Source: JBFXIE01 sp050176255
GTDB lineage: Bacteria > Pseudomonadota > Gammaproteobacteria > Burkholderiales > Burkholderiaceae_C
NCBI RefSeq assembly: GCF_050176255.1
Contig: NZ_JBFXIE010000001.1
DNA: 64,000 nt
Reading direction: 5' to 3' (one strand)
Part shown: one piece after another, positions 46,558 to 54,620 of the stretch
How positions within the stretch are numbered: position 1 is the first letter of the stretch
How the letters are laid out: each line of letters starts with the position of its first letter
The notes under the pieces: generated by a model
What the model was told of the DNA's origin: nothing
The model's input: the letters and a program-made list of their open reading frames with translations, nothing else
The model's database searches: none
Made by a program: the position numbers and the translations under genes

Positions 46558-47577
46558 TCAGGCGCCCATTTGCAGACTGAGGGCCTGGTCGCTTTGCCAG
46601 CGCCAGGCATCCTGGCACATGGCCTGCACATCGCGCCGCGCGCGCCAGCCCAGCAGCCGCTCGGCCAGTGTGGGGTCGGCCCAGCAGGCCGCAACGTCGC
46701 CGGGGCGGCGCGCCACCACCTTGCAGGGCACGGTGCGGCCGCTGGCCTGCTCGAAGCCGCGCACCATCTCGCGCACCGACACCGGCCGGCCGGTGCCCAG
46801 GTTCACCGTAAGCAGGCCCGGGTGCTGGCGCAGATAGCGCAGCGCCGCCACATGGCCATCGGCCAGGTCGCACACGTGGATGTAGTCGCGCACGCCGGTG
46901 CCGTCGGGCGTGGGGTAGTCGTCGCCGTAGATGCTCAGGGCCTCGCGCTGGCCGGCCGCCACCTGGGCCACGTAGGGCATGAGGTTGTTGGGCACGTCCT
47001 GCGGGTCTTCGCCGATCAGGCCGCTTTCGTGTGCGCCCACGGGGTTGAAGTAGCGCAGGCGCGCTATGCGCCACTGGCCGGGCTCGGCGTGATCCACGTC
47101 GGCCAGCACCTGCTCCATCATCAGCTTGCTGCGGCCATAGGGGTTGGTGGCCGACAGCGGAAAGTCTTCGCGAATGGGCAGGCTGGCCGGCTCGCCATAC
47201 ACCGTGGCCGATGACGAGAACACCAGCGTGCGCACGCCGGCCGACTGCATGGCGCGCAGCAGCGTCACCGTGCCGGCCACGTTGTTGTCGTAATAGCGCA
47301 GGGGCTCTCGCACCGACTCGCCCACGGCCTTGAGCGCCGCGAAGTGGATCACGCCTGTGATGGGGCGCGATGCGAACAGCCCGCGCAGCATTGCCTCATC
47401 GCGCACATCGCCCTCGATGCAATCCACCAGCTTGCCGGTGATGCGCGCCAGCCGCTGCGGCACGCTGCGGCGGCTGTTGCTGAAATTGTCAAGAATGAAA
47501 AAGGGAATGCCCGCCTCGGCCAGGGCCACGCAGGTGTGAGAGCCGATGAAGCCAGCACCGCCGGTTACAAGAATCAC
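46558..47577 (-). CDS. galE: UDP-glucose 4-epimerase
   Basis: Interconverts UDP-glucose and UDP-galactose, feeding surface polysaccharides. The 339-aa short-chain dehydrogenase has GGAGFIGSH near the N-terminus and the YGRSK catalytic pair. Start GTG 47577, with AAAGG upstream. Sits inside the his cluster between hisA and hisF; UDP-galactose could also serve the glycosyltransferase at 12-13 kb. Confidence 0.93.
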   Translation of the reverse strand: MILVTGGAGFIGSHTCVALAEAGIPFFILDNFSNSRRSVPQRLARITGKLVDCIEGDVRDEAMLRGLFASRPITGVIHFAALKAVGESVREPLRYYDNNVAGTVTLLRAMQSAGVRTLVFSSSATVYGEPASLPIREDFPLSATNPYGRSKLMMEQVLADVDHAEPGQWRIARLRYFNPVGAHESGLIGEDPQDVPNNLMPYVAQVAAGQREALSIYGDDYPTPDGTGVRDYIHVCDLADGHVAALRYLRQHPGLLTVNLGTGRPVSVREMVRGFEQASGRTVPCKVVARRPGDVAACWADPTLAERLLGWRARRDVQAMCQDAWRWQSDQALSLQMGA

Positions 47578-47763
47578 TGACGAACCTTTCAGAAAAGGCG
47601 CCGGGGCGCGAAAACCTGGGCCATTTATCACGGTACACCGGCACTGCGGGGCATGGGAATAGCCATCTTCCCCAACCAACGCGCATCGAGGCTTGTGTGC
47701 AGCCGGCCATTGTCACGCAGCGCGGGCGGCAGATGCGCGCGCCACCGCACGGCCTGCTCCGGG

Positions 47764-48636
47764 CTAGCCGTTCGGCCCCACCCGCAGCTCCTGCCAGCCC
47801 TGCCACTGCTGGCCCGGGGCCAGGGCCACCGGCTGGTCGATCTGCGCAGCTTCCACGCACAGCATGGAGCGGTAGCCGTCAGGCGGCAAGTCGGCGAGCC
47901 GGGCGGACAGCCCGGCACCGGGGTTCCAGACCACGGTGTTGCACAGGCTGGCGCTCTGGGTGATCTGCAGGTGGTGGGCGCCGTCGTGCAGATGCAGGGG
48001 CGCCGCAGGGGCGCTGAACACGCTGTCGTATTCGCCGGCAAAGCGCACGGGGCCCTGCTGAACGCCGCGCGCGTCGGTCAGGGCGTCCCAGCGCGCGCAG
48101 CCGTCAAGCCCGTCCAGCAGCGTGCGCTCGACGTCGTCCACCCGCAGATAAGTGTGCAAAGCGGTAGTGAAATTCCAGGGCCTGTCGTCCGCTTTGCCCG
48201 TGTGGCGCACCGCCAGCTGCACCCGCAGGCTGCCATCGCCCAGCGATACCGCCAGATGCGCGGCAAAGCGCTCGGGCCACCAGGCGCGCGTGGCCGGGTT
48301 GTCGGTCAGCTCAAGACACACGCAGGCCAGCGCATCGCTGCCACCCGCGGGCATGTGCAGCCAGGGCAGAGTGCGCGCAAAACCATGCTTGGGCAAGGGC
48401 CCGCGCTGGTTGAACTGGGGAAAACACAGGGGAATGCCGCCGCGGATGGCCGCATGACCATCCAGCACGGCATCTGGGCTCAGGTACAGGCGCTCGCGGC
48501 CCTGGGCGACCCAGGACAGCACCTGCGCGCCATGCAACGACAGCAGCGCCGTGTCGCCATTGCGGGCGCTCAATCGAATGCAGGGCTGGCCGCGAAAGGT
48601 CTCGCGCTGAACCAGACCCGGCACCGGGTCAGACAT
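47764..48636 (-). CDS. D-hexose-6-phosphate mutarotase (YeaD-like aldose 1-epimerase)
   Basis: 290-aa galactose-mutarotase fold protein. IRGGIPLCFPQFNQRG and KHGFARTLPW match the YeaD branch, whose members bind hexose-6-phosphates and act on their anomers. Start ATG 48636 overlaps the hisA 3' end by 8 nt. With galE it forms a two-gene sugar insert in the his cluster. Confidence 0.88.
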   Translation of the reverse strand: MSDPVPGLVQRETFRGQPCIRLSARNGDTALLSLHGAQVLSWVAQGRERLYLSPDAVLDGHAAIRGGIPLCFPQFNQRGPLPKHGFARTLPWLHMPAGGSDALACVCLELTDNPATRAWWPERFAAHLAVSLGDGSLRVQLAVRHTGKADDRPWNFTTALHTYLRVDDVERTLLDGLDGCARWDALTDARGVQQGPVRFAGEYDSVFSAPAAPLHLHDGAHHLQITQSASLCNTVVWNPGAGLSARLADLPPDGYRSMLCVEAAQIDQPVALAPGQQWQGWQELRVGPNG

Positions 48637-49372
48637 TGGCGAGTTCGTCAGCCCGCGCCTGGGCCGCGGCAAAGTCCAGGTCGCCCGAATAAATGGCGCG
48701 GCCGCAGATCACGCCTTCGACACCTTCACTCTCCACCGCGCACAGCTGCTCGATGTCGGCCATGTTCGACAGGCCGCCCGATGCGATCACGGGGATGGAG
48801 AGCGCCTGCGCCAGCTTGACGGTGGCTTCGATGTTGATGCCCGACAGCATTCCGTCGCGGCCGATGTCGGTGTAGATGATGGACTCGACGCCCCAGTCTT
48901 CAAACTTTTTCGCCAGGTCCACCACCTCGTGGCCGGTGAGCTTGCTCCAGCCGTCGGTGGCCACCTTGCCGTCCTTGGCGTCCAGTCCGACGATGATGTG
49001 GCCACCAAAGGCAGTGCAGGCGTCTTTCAGAAATCCGGGGTTCTTCACCGCCGCCGTGCCGATGATGACGTAGCGCAGGCCGGCGTCGATGTAGCGCTCG
49101 ATGGTGTCCAGGTCGCGGATGCCGCCACCCAACTGCACCGGAATGTCGGCGCCCACCTCGGCCAGGATGGCCTTGATGGCCGTCTTGTTCTTGGGCTGGC
49201 CGGCAAAGGCTCCATTCAGATCCACCAGATGCAGGCGGCGCGCGCCGGCATCCGCCCACTTGCGGGCCATGGCGGCGGGGTCTTCGCCGAAGGTGGTCGA
49301 TTGGTCCATGTCACCCTGCTTGAGTCGTACGCAGTGGCCGTCCTTGAGGTCGATGGCGGGAATGAGCAGCAT
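48629..49372 (-). CDS. hisA: phosphoribosylformimino-AICAR-phosphate isomerase
   Basis: Fourth step of histidine synthesis. The 247-aa TIM barrel is a close relative of HisF: IPAIDLKDGHCVRLKQG with Asp at the start, GLDAKDGKVATDGW in the middle. An intrinsic terminator lies upstream, between hisH and hisA, so hisA onward may depend on read-through. Confidence 0.96.
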   Translation of the reverse strand: MLLIPAIDLKDGHCVRLKQGDMDQSTTFGEDPAAMARKWADAGARRLHLVDLNGAFAGQPKNKTAIKAILAEVGADIPVQLGGGIRDLDTIERYIDAGLRYVIIGTAAVKNPGFLKDACTAFGGHIIVGLDAKDGKVATDGWSKLTGHEVVDLAKKFEDWGVESIIYTDIGRDGMLSGINIEATVKLAQALSIPVIASGGLSNMADIEQLCAVESEGVEGVICGRAIYSGDLDFAAAQARADELANV

Positions 49373-49401
49373 GTTGAGAGGCTAGGAGTGGGGCGAGAGG
49401 C

Positions 49402-49423
49402 AAAAAAGCCCGGCCCTGCCGGG
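49402..49423 (-). terminator. intrinsic terminator between hisH and hisA
   Basis: Minus strand CCCGGC-AGG-GCCGGG followed by C and six T. It lies 8 nt after the hisH stop, inside the his cluster. Confidence 0.7.
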
Positions 49424-49431
49424 TTGAAGAA

Positions 49432-50100
49432 TCAGGGCTTCCAGTGCAAGAAGTTGCGGTACAGCGCCAGACCGTGCTCGGCACTTTTTTCGGGGTGGAA
49501 CTGGGTGGCAAAAATATTATCGCGTGCGACTGCCGCTGCAAATGGCCCGCCGTAGTCGGCCTCGCCCGCGCAGTGCAGCGGGTTGGCCGGTCGCGCATAA
49601 AAGCTGTGCACAAAGTAGAAATAGCTGTCGTCGGGCACGCCCGCCCACACCGGGTGTGCGCTGCCTGCATGGCGCGCCTGGCGCACGCGGTTCCAGCCCA
49701 TCTGGGGCACCTTGTACCGGCTGCCGTCAGGCTGGGTGCGGCCGGCCAGGTCAAACTTGAGCACTTCCCCGGGGATCAACCCCAGGCCAGGCGTGTCGCC
49801 CTCGGCGCTGTGGTCCAGCAGCATCTGCATGCCCACGCACACGCCAAACAGCGGCTTGCTGGCTGCGGCGTCCAGAACGGATTCGAGCAGGCCGGACTCA
49901 CGCAGCTCGCGCATGCAGTCGGGCATGGCGCCCTGGCCGGGCAGCACCACGCGGTCGGCGGCGCGCACCGCATCGGGCTGCGCGGTGACGATCACCTGAA
50001 AGCCGCTGCCCTGCGCCGCCACTTGCACCGCCTGCGACACGGAGCGCAGATTGCCCATGCCGTAGTCCACGACCGCGACGGTTTTTGCTTCACTATTCAT
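49432..50100 (-). CDS. hisH: imidazole glycerol phosphate synthase, glutaminase subunit
   Basis: Class I glutamine amidotransferase that supplies ammonia to HisF. The 222-aa protein has Cys88 in FGVCVGMQ and the His-Glu pair in QFHPEKS. Its ATG lies inside repeat copy 10, with only AGG 5 nt upstream as a possible ribosome site. Confidence 0.96.
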   Translation of the reverse strand: MNSEAKTVAVVDYGMGNLRSVSQAVQVAAQGSGFQVIVTAQPDAVRAADRVVLPGQGAMPDCMRELRESGLLESVLDAAASKPLFGVCVGMQMLLDHSAEGDTPGLGLIPGEVLKFDLAGRTQPDGSRYKVPQMGWNRVRQARHAGSAHPVWAGVPDDSYFYFVHSFYARPANPLHCAGEADYGGPFAAAVARDNIFATQFHPEKSAEHGLALYRNFLHWKP

Positions 50101-50147
50101 AGCTGCCTGCGCTTGCTGTATAAGCGTTAAAGGCCATTTTGGCTTGA
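50096..50147. repeat. dispersed repeat, copy 10
   Basis: TTCATAGCTGCCTGCGCTTGCTG, ATAAGCGTTAAAGGCCATTTTGGC. It covers the hisB-hisH gap and includes the hisH start codon (50098-50100). Confidence 0.8.
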
Positions 50148-50149
50148 AC

Positions 50150-50782
50150 TCACAAAGAACCCTTGGTGGACGGAATCACGCCTGCGGCACGCGGGTCGCG
50201 CTCCAGCGCGGCGCGCAGCGCGCGCGCAAAGGCCTTGAACACCGTCTCGCACTGGTGGTGCGCGTTGATGCCCTTCAGGTTGTCGATGTGCAGCGTCACG
50301 CCCGCGTGATTGACGAAGCCCTGAAAAAATTCGTAGGTCAGCTGGGTATCGAAGCCGCCGATGCTGGCCGCCGTGAACGGAATGTGCAGGTGCAGCCCCG
50401 GGCGGCCCGAGAAATCCACCACCACGCGCGACAGCGCCTCGTCCAGCGGCACGTAGGCGTGGCCATAGCGGCGAATGCCTTTCTTGTCGCCCACGGCGCG
50501 GGCAAACGCCTGGCCCAGGGTGATGCCCACGTCTTCCACGGTGTGGTGGCCGTCGATGTGCAGGTCGCCGTCGCAGTCCACCTGCAGGTCGATCAGGCCG
50601 TGGCGCGCAATCTGGTCGAGCATGTGGTCAAAAAAGCCGATGCCCGTGTGCAGGCTGGCCTGGCCCGTGCCGTCCAGGTTGACGCGCACGGTGATGCGCG
50701 TCTCGGCAGTGGTGCGGCTGACCTCGGCGGTGCGGTCGCTGCAGGATTCGGCGGAAGATGGAACGAGTGCAGAAGATGTCAT
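50150..50782 (-). CDS. hisB: imidazoleglycerol-phosphate dehydratase
   Basis: Manganese enzyme for the sixth pathway step. The 210-aa monofunctional form (no phosphatase domain) shows DHMLDQIARHG and GHHTVEDVGI, each with metal-binding histidines. The start overlaps the hisC stop by 4 nt. Confidence 0.96.
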   Translation of the reverse strand: MTSSALVPSSAESCSDRTAEVSRTTAETRITVRVNLDGTGQASLHTGIGFFDHMLDQIARHGLIDLQVDCDGDLHIDGHHTVEDVGITLGQAFARAVGDKKGIRRYGHAYVPLDEALSRVVVDFSGRPGLHLHIPFTAASIGGFDTQLTYEFFQGFVNHAGVTLHIDNLKGINAHHQCETVFKAFARALRAALERDPRAAGVIPSTKGSL

Positions 50783-51885
50783 AAGGAAGCCTGGAGCGCC
50801 GCCAGCATCTGGGCGTTGTCGGCACTGCTGCCCACCGTCAGACGCAGGCAGCCTGCCAGCAAGGGGTGCATTGTAGAAACGTTCTTTACAAGAACCTTGC
50901 GGGTTTTCATGCCCTCATGGGCGCGCGCGGCGTCGCGCACGCGCACCAGCACCATGTTGGCTTCGCTGTCCCAGACACGGTCGATGCCGGGCATGGCGCG
51001 CAAGGCTGCTATCAGGTGCGTGCGCTGGGCGCGCAGCTCCGTGGCCTGGGCGGCAAAAACGCCGGCATGCTCCAGCGCAAACAGGGCGGCCTCGCAGTTG
51101 AGCACGCTGACGTTGTAGGGCGGGCGCACCTTGTCAACTTCGCCCACCAGCGCGGCCGGGCCGATGAGGTAGCCCAGGCGCACCCCGGCCAGGCCAAACT
51201 TGCTGAGCGTGCGCATCAGCAGCACATGGCTGTTGCGCGCGGGCTCGGCACGCATGCAATCGAGCCAGGTGCGGCTGGCAAAGGGCTGGTAGGCCTCGTC
51301 GATGACGGCAATACCGCCCACTGCAGCCACGGCATCCAGCACACGCTGCACCACGGCTGCATCCCACAGCGTGGCCGTGGGGTTGTTGGGGTATGCGATG
51401 TAGGTGATGGACGGGCGGTGCTGTGCGATGGCGGCCAGCATGGCGGATTCATCCAGCGCAAAGTCTGGCGTGAGCGGTACGCCCACAAAGTCCAGCCCCT
51501 GCAGCTGCGCGCTCATGGCGTACATCACGAAACCCGGCACCGGCGCCAGCGCCACCGGACGCCGACCGTCGGCGGTAGGCGGCAACGCGCACGCCAGCGA
51601 GATCAGGCTGATGAGCTCATCCGAGCCATTGCCCAGAATCAGCGCGCAGCCCTCGGGCATGCCGGCATGGCGCGCCAGCGCGGCGCGCAGGTCGTCATTG
51701 CGGGGGCCGGGGTAGCGGTTGAGCGCAAGCTGGCCCAGGCGCTGGCCCAGCGCGGCCTGCAGTTCGGCCGGCAGACCGAAGGGGTTTTCCATGGCATCCA
51801 TCTTGAGCAGGCCGTCGGCCGGCTGGACGGTGTAGGCGTGCATGGCGCGCACGTCGGGGCGAATGCGATCCAGGGGGGAAGTCAT
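50779..51885 (-). CDS. hisC: histidinol-phosphate aminotransferase
   Basis: PLP-dependent class I/II aminotransferase, 368 aa, with the cofactor lysine in TLSKFGLAGVRLGY and the phosphate-binding NPFGLP-like start. It overlaps the PIN toxin gene by 4 nt, so the toxin gene has been placed directly against hisC without a spacer. Confidence 0.95.
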   Translation of the reverse strand: MTSPLDRIRPDVRAMHAYTVQPADGLLKMDAMENPFGLPAELQAALGQRLGQLALNRYPGPRNDDLRAALARHAGMPEGCALILGNGSDELISLISLACALPPTADGRRPVALAPVPGFVMYAMSAQLQGLDFVGVPLTPDFALDESAMLAAIAQHRPSITYIAYPNNPTATLWDAAVVQRVLDAVAAVGGIAVIDEAYQPFASRTWLDCMRAEPARNSHVLLMRTLSKFGLAGVRLGYLIGPAALVGEVDKVRPPYNVSVLNCEAALFALEHAGVFAAQATELRAQRTHLIAALRAMPGIDRVWDSEANMVLVRVRDAARAHEGMKTRKVLVKNVSTMHPLLAGCLRLTVGSSADNAQMLAALQASL

Positions 51886-52325
51886 ACGGGCAACTGGTCC
51901 GGGGTGGACGCAAAGGGATCAAGGATGGTGAGCGAATCCACGCGCTGACCGTTCGGCTGGTCTTCGGTCAGCAGGTAGGCGCAGCCCGCCTGCAGGGCTG
52001 CGGCGGCGACCAGGGAATCCCAAAAGGAAAACCCATACCGTGCTTCCACGCCCCAGGCAGCTTCCACCGTCTGGTGGTCAATCTGCCAGGGCTGCCACAG
52101 CTGAAAACGCCGCACCTTGGCACGCGCATCGCCCTGCGTCATGCCCAGCTTGCGCACGGCATTGACGTAATACTCGTTGAGCACCTGCGTACTCAGCCGT
52201 CCGCGGTGCCCGGCCCAGAGCCAGTCCAGCCACAGGCGCGCGCGCAGGCGCTTGGCATCGTCGGCGCCGTCGTCTGCGTACAGCAGGACGTTGGTGTCAA
52301 CGAAAACCGTCAAGTCGCCCGGCAT
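51882..52325 (-). CDS. PIN-domain ribonuclease toxin (VapC-like)
   Basis: 147-aa PIN-domain protein with the acidic active-site set Asp10 (FVDTNVLLY), Glu51 (LNEYY), Asp103 (FWDSLV) and Glu121/Asp122. VapC toxins cut tRNA or rRNA. It overlaps its presumed antitoxin by 29 nt and hisC by 4 nt, so it is coupled to both. The target is unknown. Confidence 0.85.
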   Translation of the reverse strand: MPGDLTVFVDTNVLLYADDGADDAKRLRARLWLDWLWAGHRGRLSTQVLNEYYVNAVRKLGMTQGDARAKVRRFQLWQPWQIDHQTVEAAWGVEARYGFSFWDSLVAAAALQAGCAYLLTEDQPNGQRVDSLTILDPFASTPDQLPV

Positions 52326-52542
52326 AGATTGCGTCGCGTGAGGGGTAAGGCGCACCCGATGACGTCCAGGTGCGCTGGTCGGCCTGCCATTCGCGGTAGG
52401 CCCGCTCGTAGGCATCGTCATGGCGCATCTTCTCGGCCAACATCTCGCCCACCAGCCGCGAAACGCTGGTGTTGCGCTTGGCGGCCTCGATACGAACCCA
52501 TTCCAGGGCCGTGTCGTCCACGGTGATGGTGACGTTTTTCAT
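52297..52542 (-). CDS. ribbon-helix-helix antitoxin
   Basis: 81-aa protein. The N-terminal 45 residues form a ribbon-helix-helix DNA-binding domain (KNVTITVDDTALEWVRIEAAKRN is the strand-helix part, then TSVSRLVGEML). The C-terminal part is likely to wrap the PIN toxin. The two inverted repeats just upstream (52556-52584) are probable self-regulation sites. RHH plus PIN is a common VapBC variant. Confidence 0.85.
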   Translation of the reverse strand: MKNVTITVDDTALEWVRIEAAKRNTSVSRLVGEMLAEKMRHDDAYERAYREWQADQRTWTSSGAPYPSRDAIYAGRLDGFR

Positions 52543-52555
52543 GCAATCGATATTA

Positions 52556-52586
52556 CACGAATCTCGTGCAACACGAAGTTCGTGTT
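52556..52586. promoter_or_regulatory. twin operators upstream of the RHH/PIN pair
   Basis: Two copies of CACGA-N3-TCGTG, at 52556-52568 and 52572-52584, start 16 bp apart. The second extends to a 17-bp palindrome AACACGAA-G-TTCGTGTT. They lie 13-42 nt upstream of the antitoxin start. Confidence 0.65.
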
Positions 52587-52594
52587 TTTAGGAC

Positions 52595-54499
52595 TCAGGC
52601 AGTGATGACCATTTCGGCCTCGACGGCGTCGGCGTCCACCTCTGCGTCAACACCCTCCTCTTGCGCGTCGCCGGTGTAGGCAGTTTTGCCCATGGCTTTC
52701 TCGATCAGTGCCAGCAGGCGTTTTTGGCGGTCTGCCATGAAAGCATCGAAGGCATCGTGGTGCAGCAGATCGGGGTCGATGAGGTGCGAGCGCAGGTAGG
52801 CCTGCAAATGGGCAGGCGCCAGGGGCGGCGTTTCCTTGTCGCCAGCCACCAATTTGGCCAGGTACTCCGAAGGCGCCACACCGCCAATGATGCGATTGGT
52901 GCGGAACGACAGCGGCGTTTTGTTGATGATGGAATCAAACACCGCTGGCTTGAGTCCGTTTTTCTTGCACCAGTCCTGCGGAAAGATGTGGTGGATGTCC
53001 ACGTTTTCGCCAAAGAAAACCGTGTGGTCAAACTTTTGCCCGCTGCGCCAGTCTTGCGCGCCTTCCTTCATCAAGAGCGCGTTCATGCCTTTGTAGGCCG
53101 CCGACAGGCGCATGCGCATGGTCTTGAGCCGGTCGGCACGGAACAGCACTTCGCTCACGGTGGCAGGCTCGGGGCCACCGCGCAGCCAGGCTGGAACTTC
53201 CAGAAAGTCTTTGGCGCTGCGCGACTCGACAGCAGAGCCGTAGAGCTCGCCAAACACCCCGCTCCAATACCAGCGCTGCAGCCGGATGCGGTGGGTGTCA
53301 TGTTCCCAGGCATCACCCAGGTCAGCCAGGATGGCCGCCAGCGGCACGATCTGGGTCTGGTAGGGCAAATCGGCAATGCGGTAGATGTGTAGCAGGTGCA
53401 AGAACTTGGCAGCGCGCACCAGTCCATCCTCGGCCTGCTTTTCATACTGCTTGTAGGCCGCCAGCGGCAGGTTCAACAATGCTTGCCGGTTGCCGGAGAC
53501 GGCCGGCAGCTCTTTGCCCTGCCTGCCCGCCTGCTGTGCCGCGCGGCGGCGATCGCGGGTATGGAACAGCGACACGATGTGCAAAAAGTCGGTGTTGCTG
53601 ACGTTGGCCAGGATGCCGGAATCAGCCCCCGCCGGGCGCAAGGTTTCCTGCAGACGACCGTGGCGGCCCTTGTGCGATTCGCTGCCGTACCAGTCTTTGC
53701 GCAACTCGTGGCCGTCGGCCGCATACATGGCAGTCACCAGCTCAAAAGCATCCAGCGGCTTGCCGCCGGTGTTGACTTTTTCAAACACCACGCAAACGGC
53801 CTCTTTGGAAGTGGACTGGTCCAGGGCGATGACCGGCACCTGGTAGTAGCGAAAGTTTTCCAGCACCTCGCGTTTGAAGGTACGGAACAACTCGCGCAGC
53901 GGCTTGTTTGCCTCGCCTTCCCAATGGGCATCAAAGCCGTCCTGCCAGCGGTCCCAATCGAACACCTGTGCCACCGGGTACATCAGCGCCGCGTATTCTT
54001 TTTCCGGGGACGACAGATCCAGCACCACTTCGCGCCCGAAGTCTGTGCGGATGATTCTGTCCGGCGGCACGCCCACCACGGCATCATCGCGCTCCACCGC
54101 CGGGTCCAGGGCTTTGCGGATGTCCAGGTAAAACCAGCGCTGCACTTTTTTGTTTTTTGGCGTCACCGTCTGCACCACCTGGCCGCGCAGCGCCACCTGG
54201 TAGAGCGATGTCATGCGCTGCTGGCCATCGAGCAAAAGAGCGCGCGGCGACTCTTTTTGGGCAGCTTCCGGCGCACCCTCCACGGGCCGGGGCTTGAAGT
54301 TGACACCGCCGCCGGTGTGCAGCGTCATCAGCGCCCCCACCGGAAAGGCCCGCGACACCGACGCAATCAGGCTTTTGATCCGGTCTTCGTCCCATACCCA
54401 ACTGCGCTGAAAGTCGGGCAGTTGCAGCGTGCCGCTGTGACAATCCTCCAGCAATTTGTGCAGGTAATGCGGGTTGGTTTGGAAGGAGGAGACGGCCAT
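52595..54499 (-). CDS. DUF262 / HNH-domain protein (GmrSD/BrxU-like, probable modification-dependent nuclease)
   Basis: 634-aa protein. The N-terminal DUF262 domain has PDFQRSWVW (28-36) and the nucleotide-binding DGQQR (91-95), then FEKVNTGGKPLDAFEL. The C-terminal domain has VDIHHIFP (His503-504), INK (Asn526) and TNR (Asn535), the DUF1524/HNH layout. This single-chain design is found in type IV restriction enzymes such as GmrSD fusions and BrxU, which cut modified phage DNA using NTP. It lies between hisD and the TA pair; a TATCAT -10 (54544-54549) may give it its own promoter. Anti-phage function is inference. Confidence 0.8.
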   Translation of the reverse strand: MAVSSFQTNPHYLHKLLEDCHSGTLQLPDFQRSWVWDEDRIKSLIASVSRAFPVGALMTLHTGGGVNFKPRPVEGAPEAAQKESPRALLLDGQQRMTSLYQVALRGQVVQTVTPKNKKVQRWFYLDIRKALDPAVERDDAVVGVPPDRIIRTDFGREVVLDLSSPEKEYAALMYPVAQVFDWDRWQDGFDAHWEGEANKPLRELFRTFKREVLENFRYYQVPVIALDQSTSKEAVCVVFEKVNTGGKPLDAFELVTAMYAADGHELRKDWYGSESHKGRHGRLQETLRPAGADSGILANVSNTDFLHIVSLFHTRDRRRAAQQAGRQGKELPAVSGNRQALLNLPLAAYKQYEKQAEDGLVRAAKFLHLLHIYRIADLPYQTQIVPLAAILADLGDAWEHDTHRIRLQRWYWSGVFGELYGSAVESRSAKDFLEVPAWLRGGPEPATVSEVLFRADRLKTMRMRLSAAYKGMNALLMKEGAQDWRSGQKFDHTVFFGENVDIHHIFPQDWCKKNGLKPAVFDSIINKTPLSFRTNRIIGGVAPSEYLAKLVAGDKETPPLAPAHLQAYLRSHLIDPDLLHHDAFDAFMADRQKRLLALIEKAMGKTAYTGDAQEEGVDAEVDADAVEAEMVITA

Positions 54500-54620
54500 G
54501 CAGCAAGCTCTTGGTCAATGAAAGGCAACGGTGGTTGGCAAGCATGATACCCACGCCAAATGGCGACAAAACCACTGTGCGGGTGGGCAGACGGTCGATG
54601 GGCCAAGCGCTTGGATCGCC

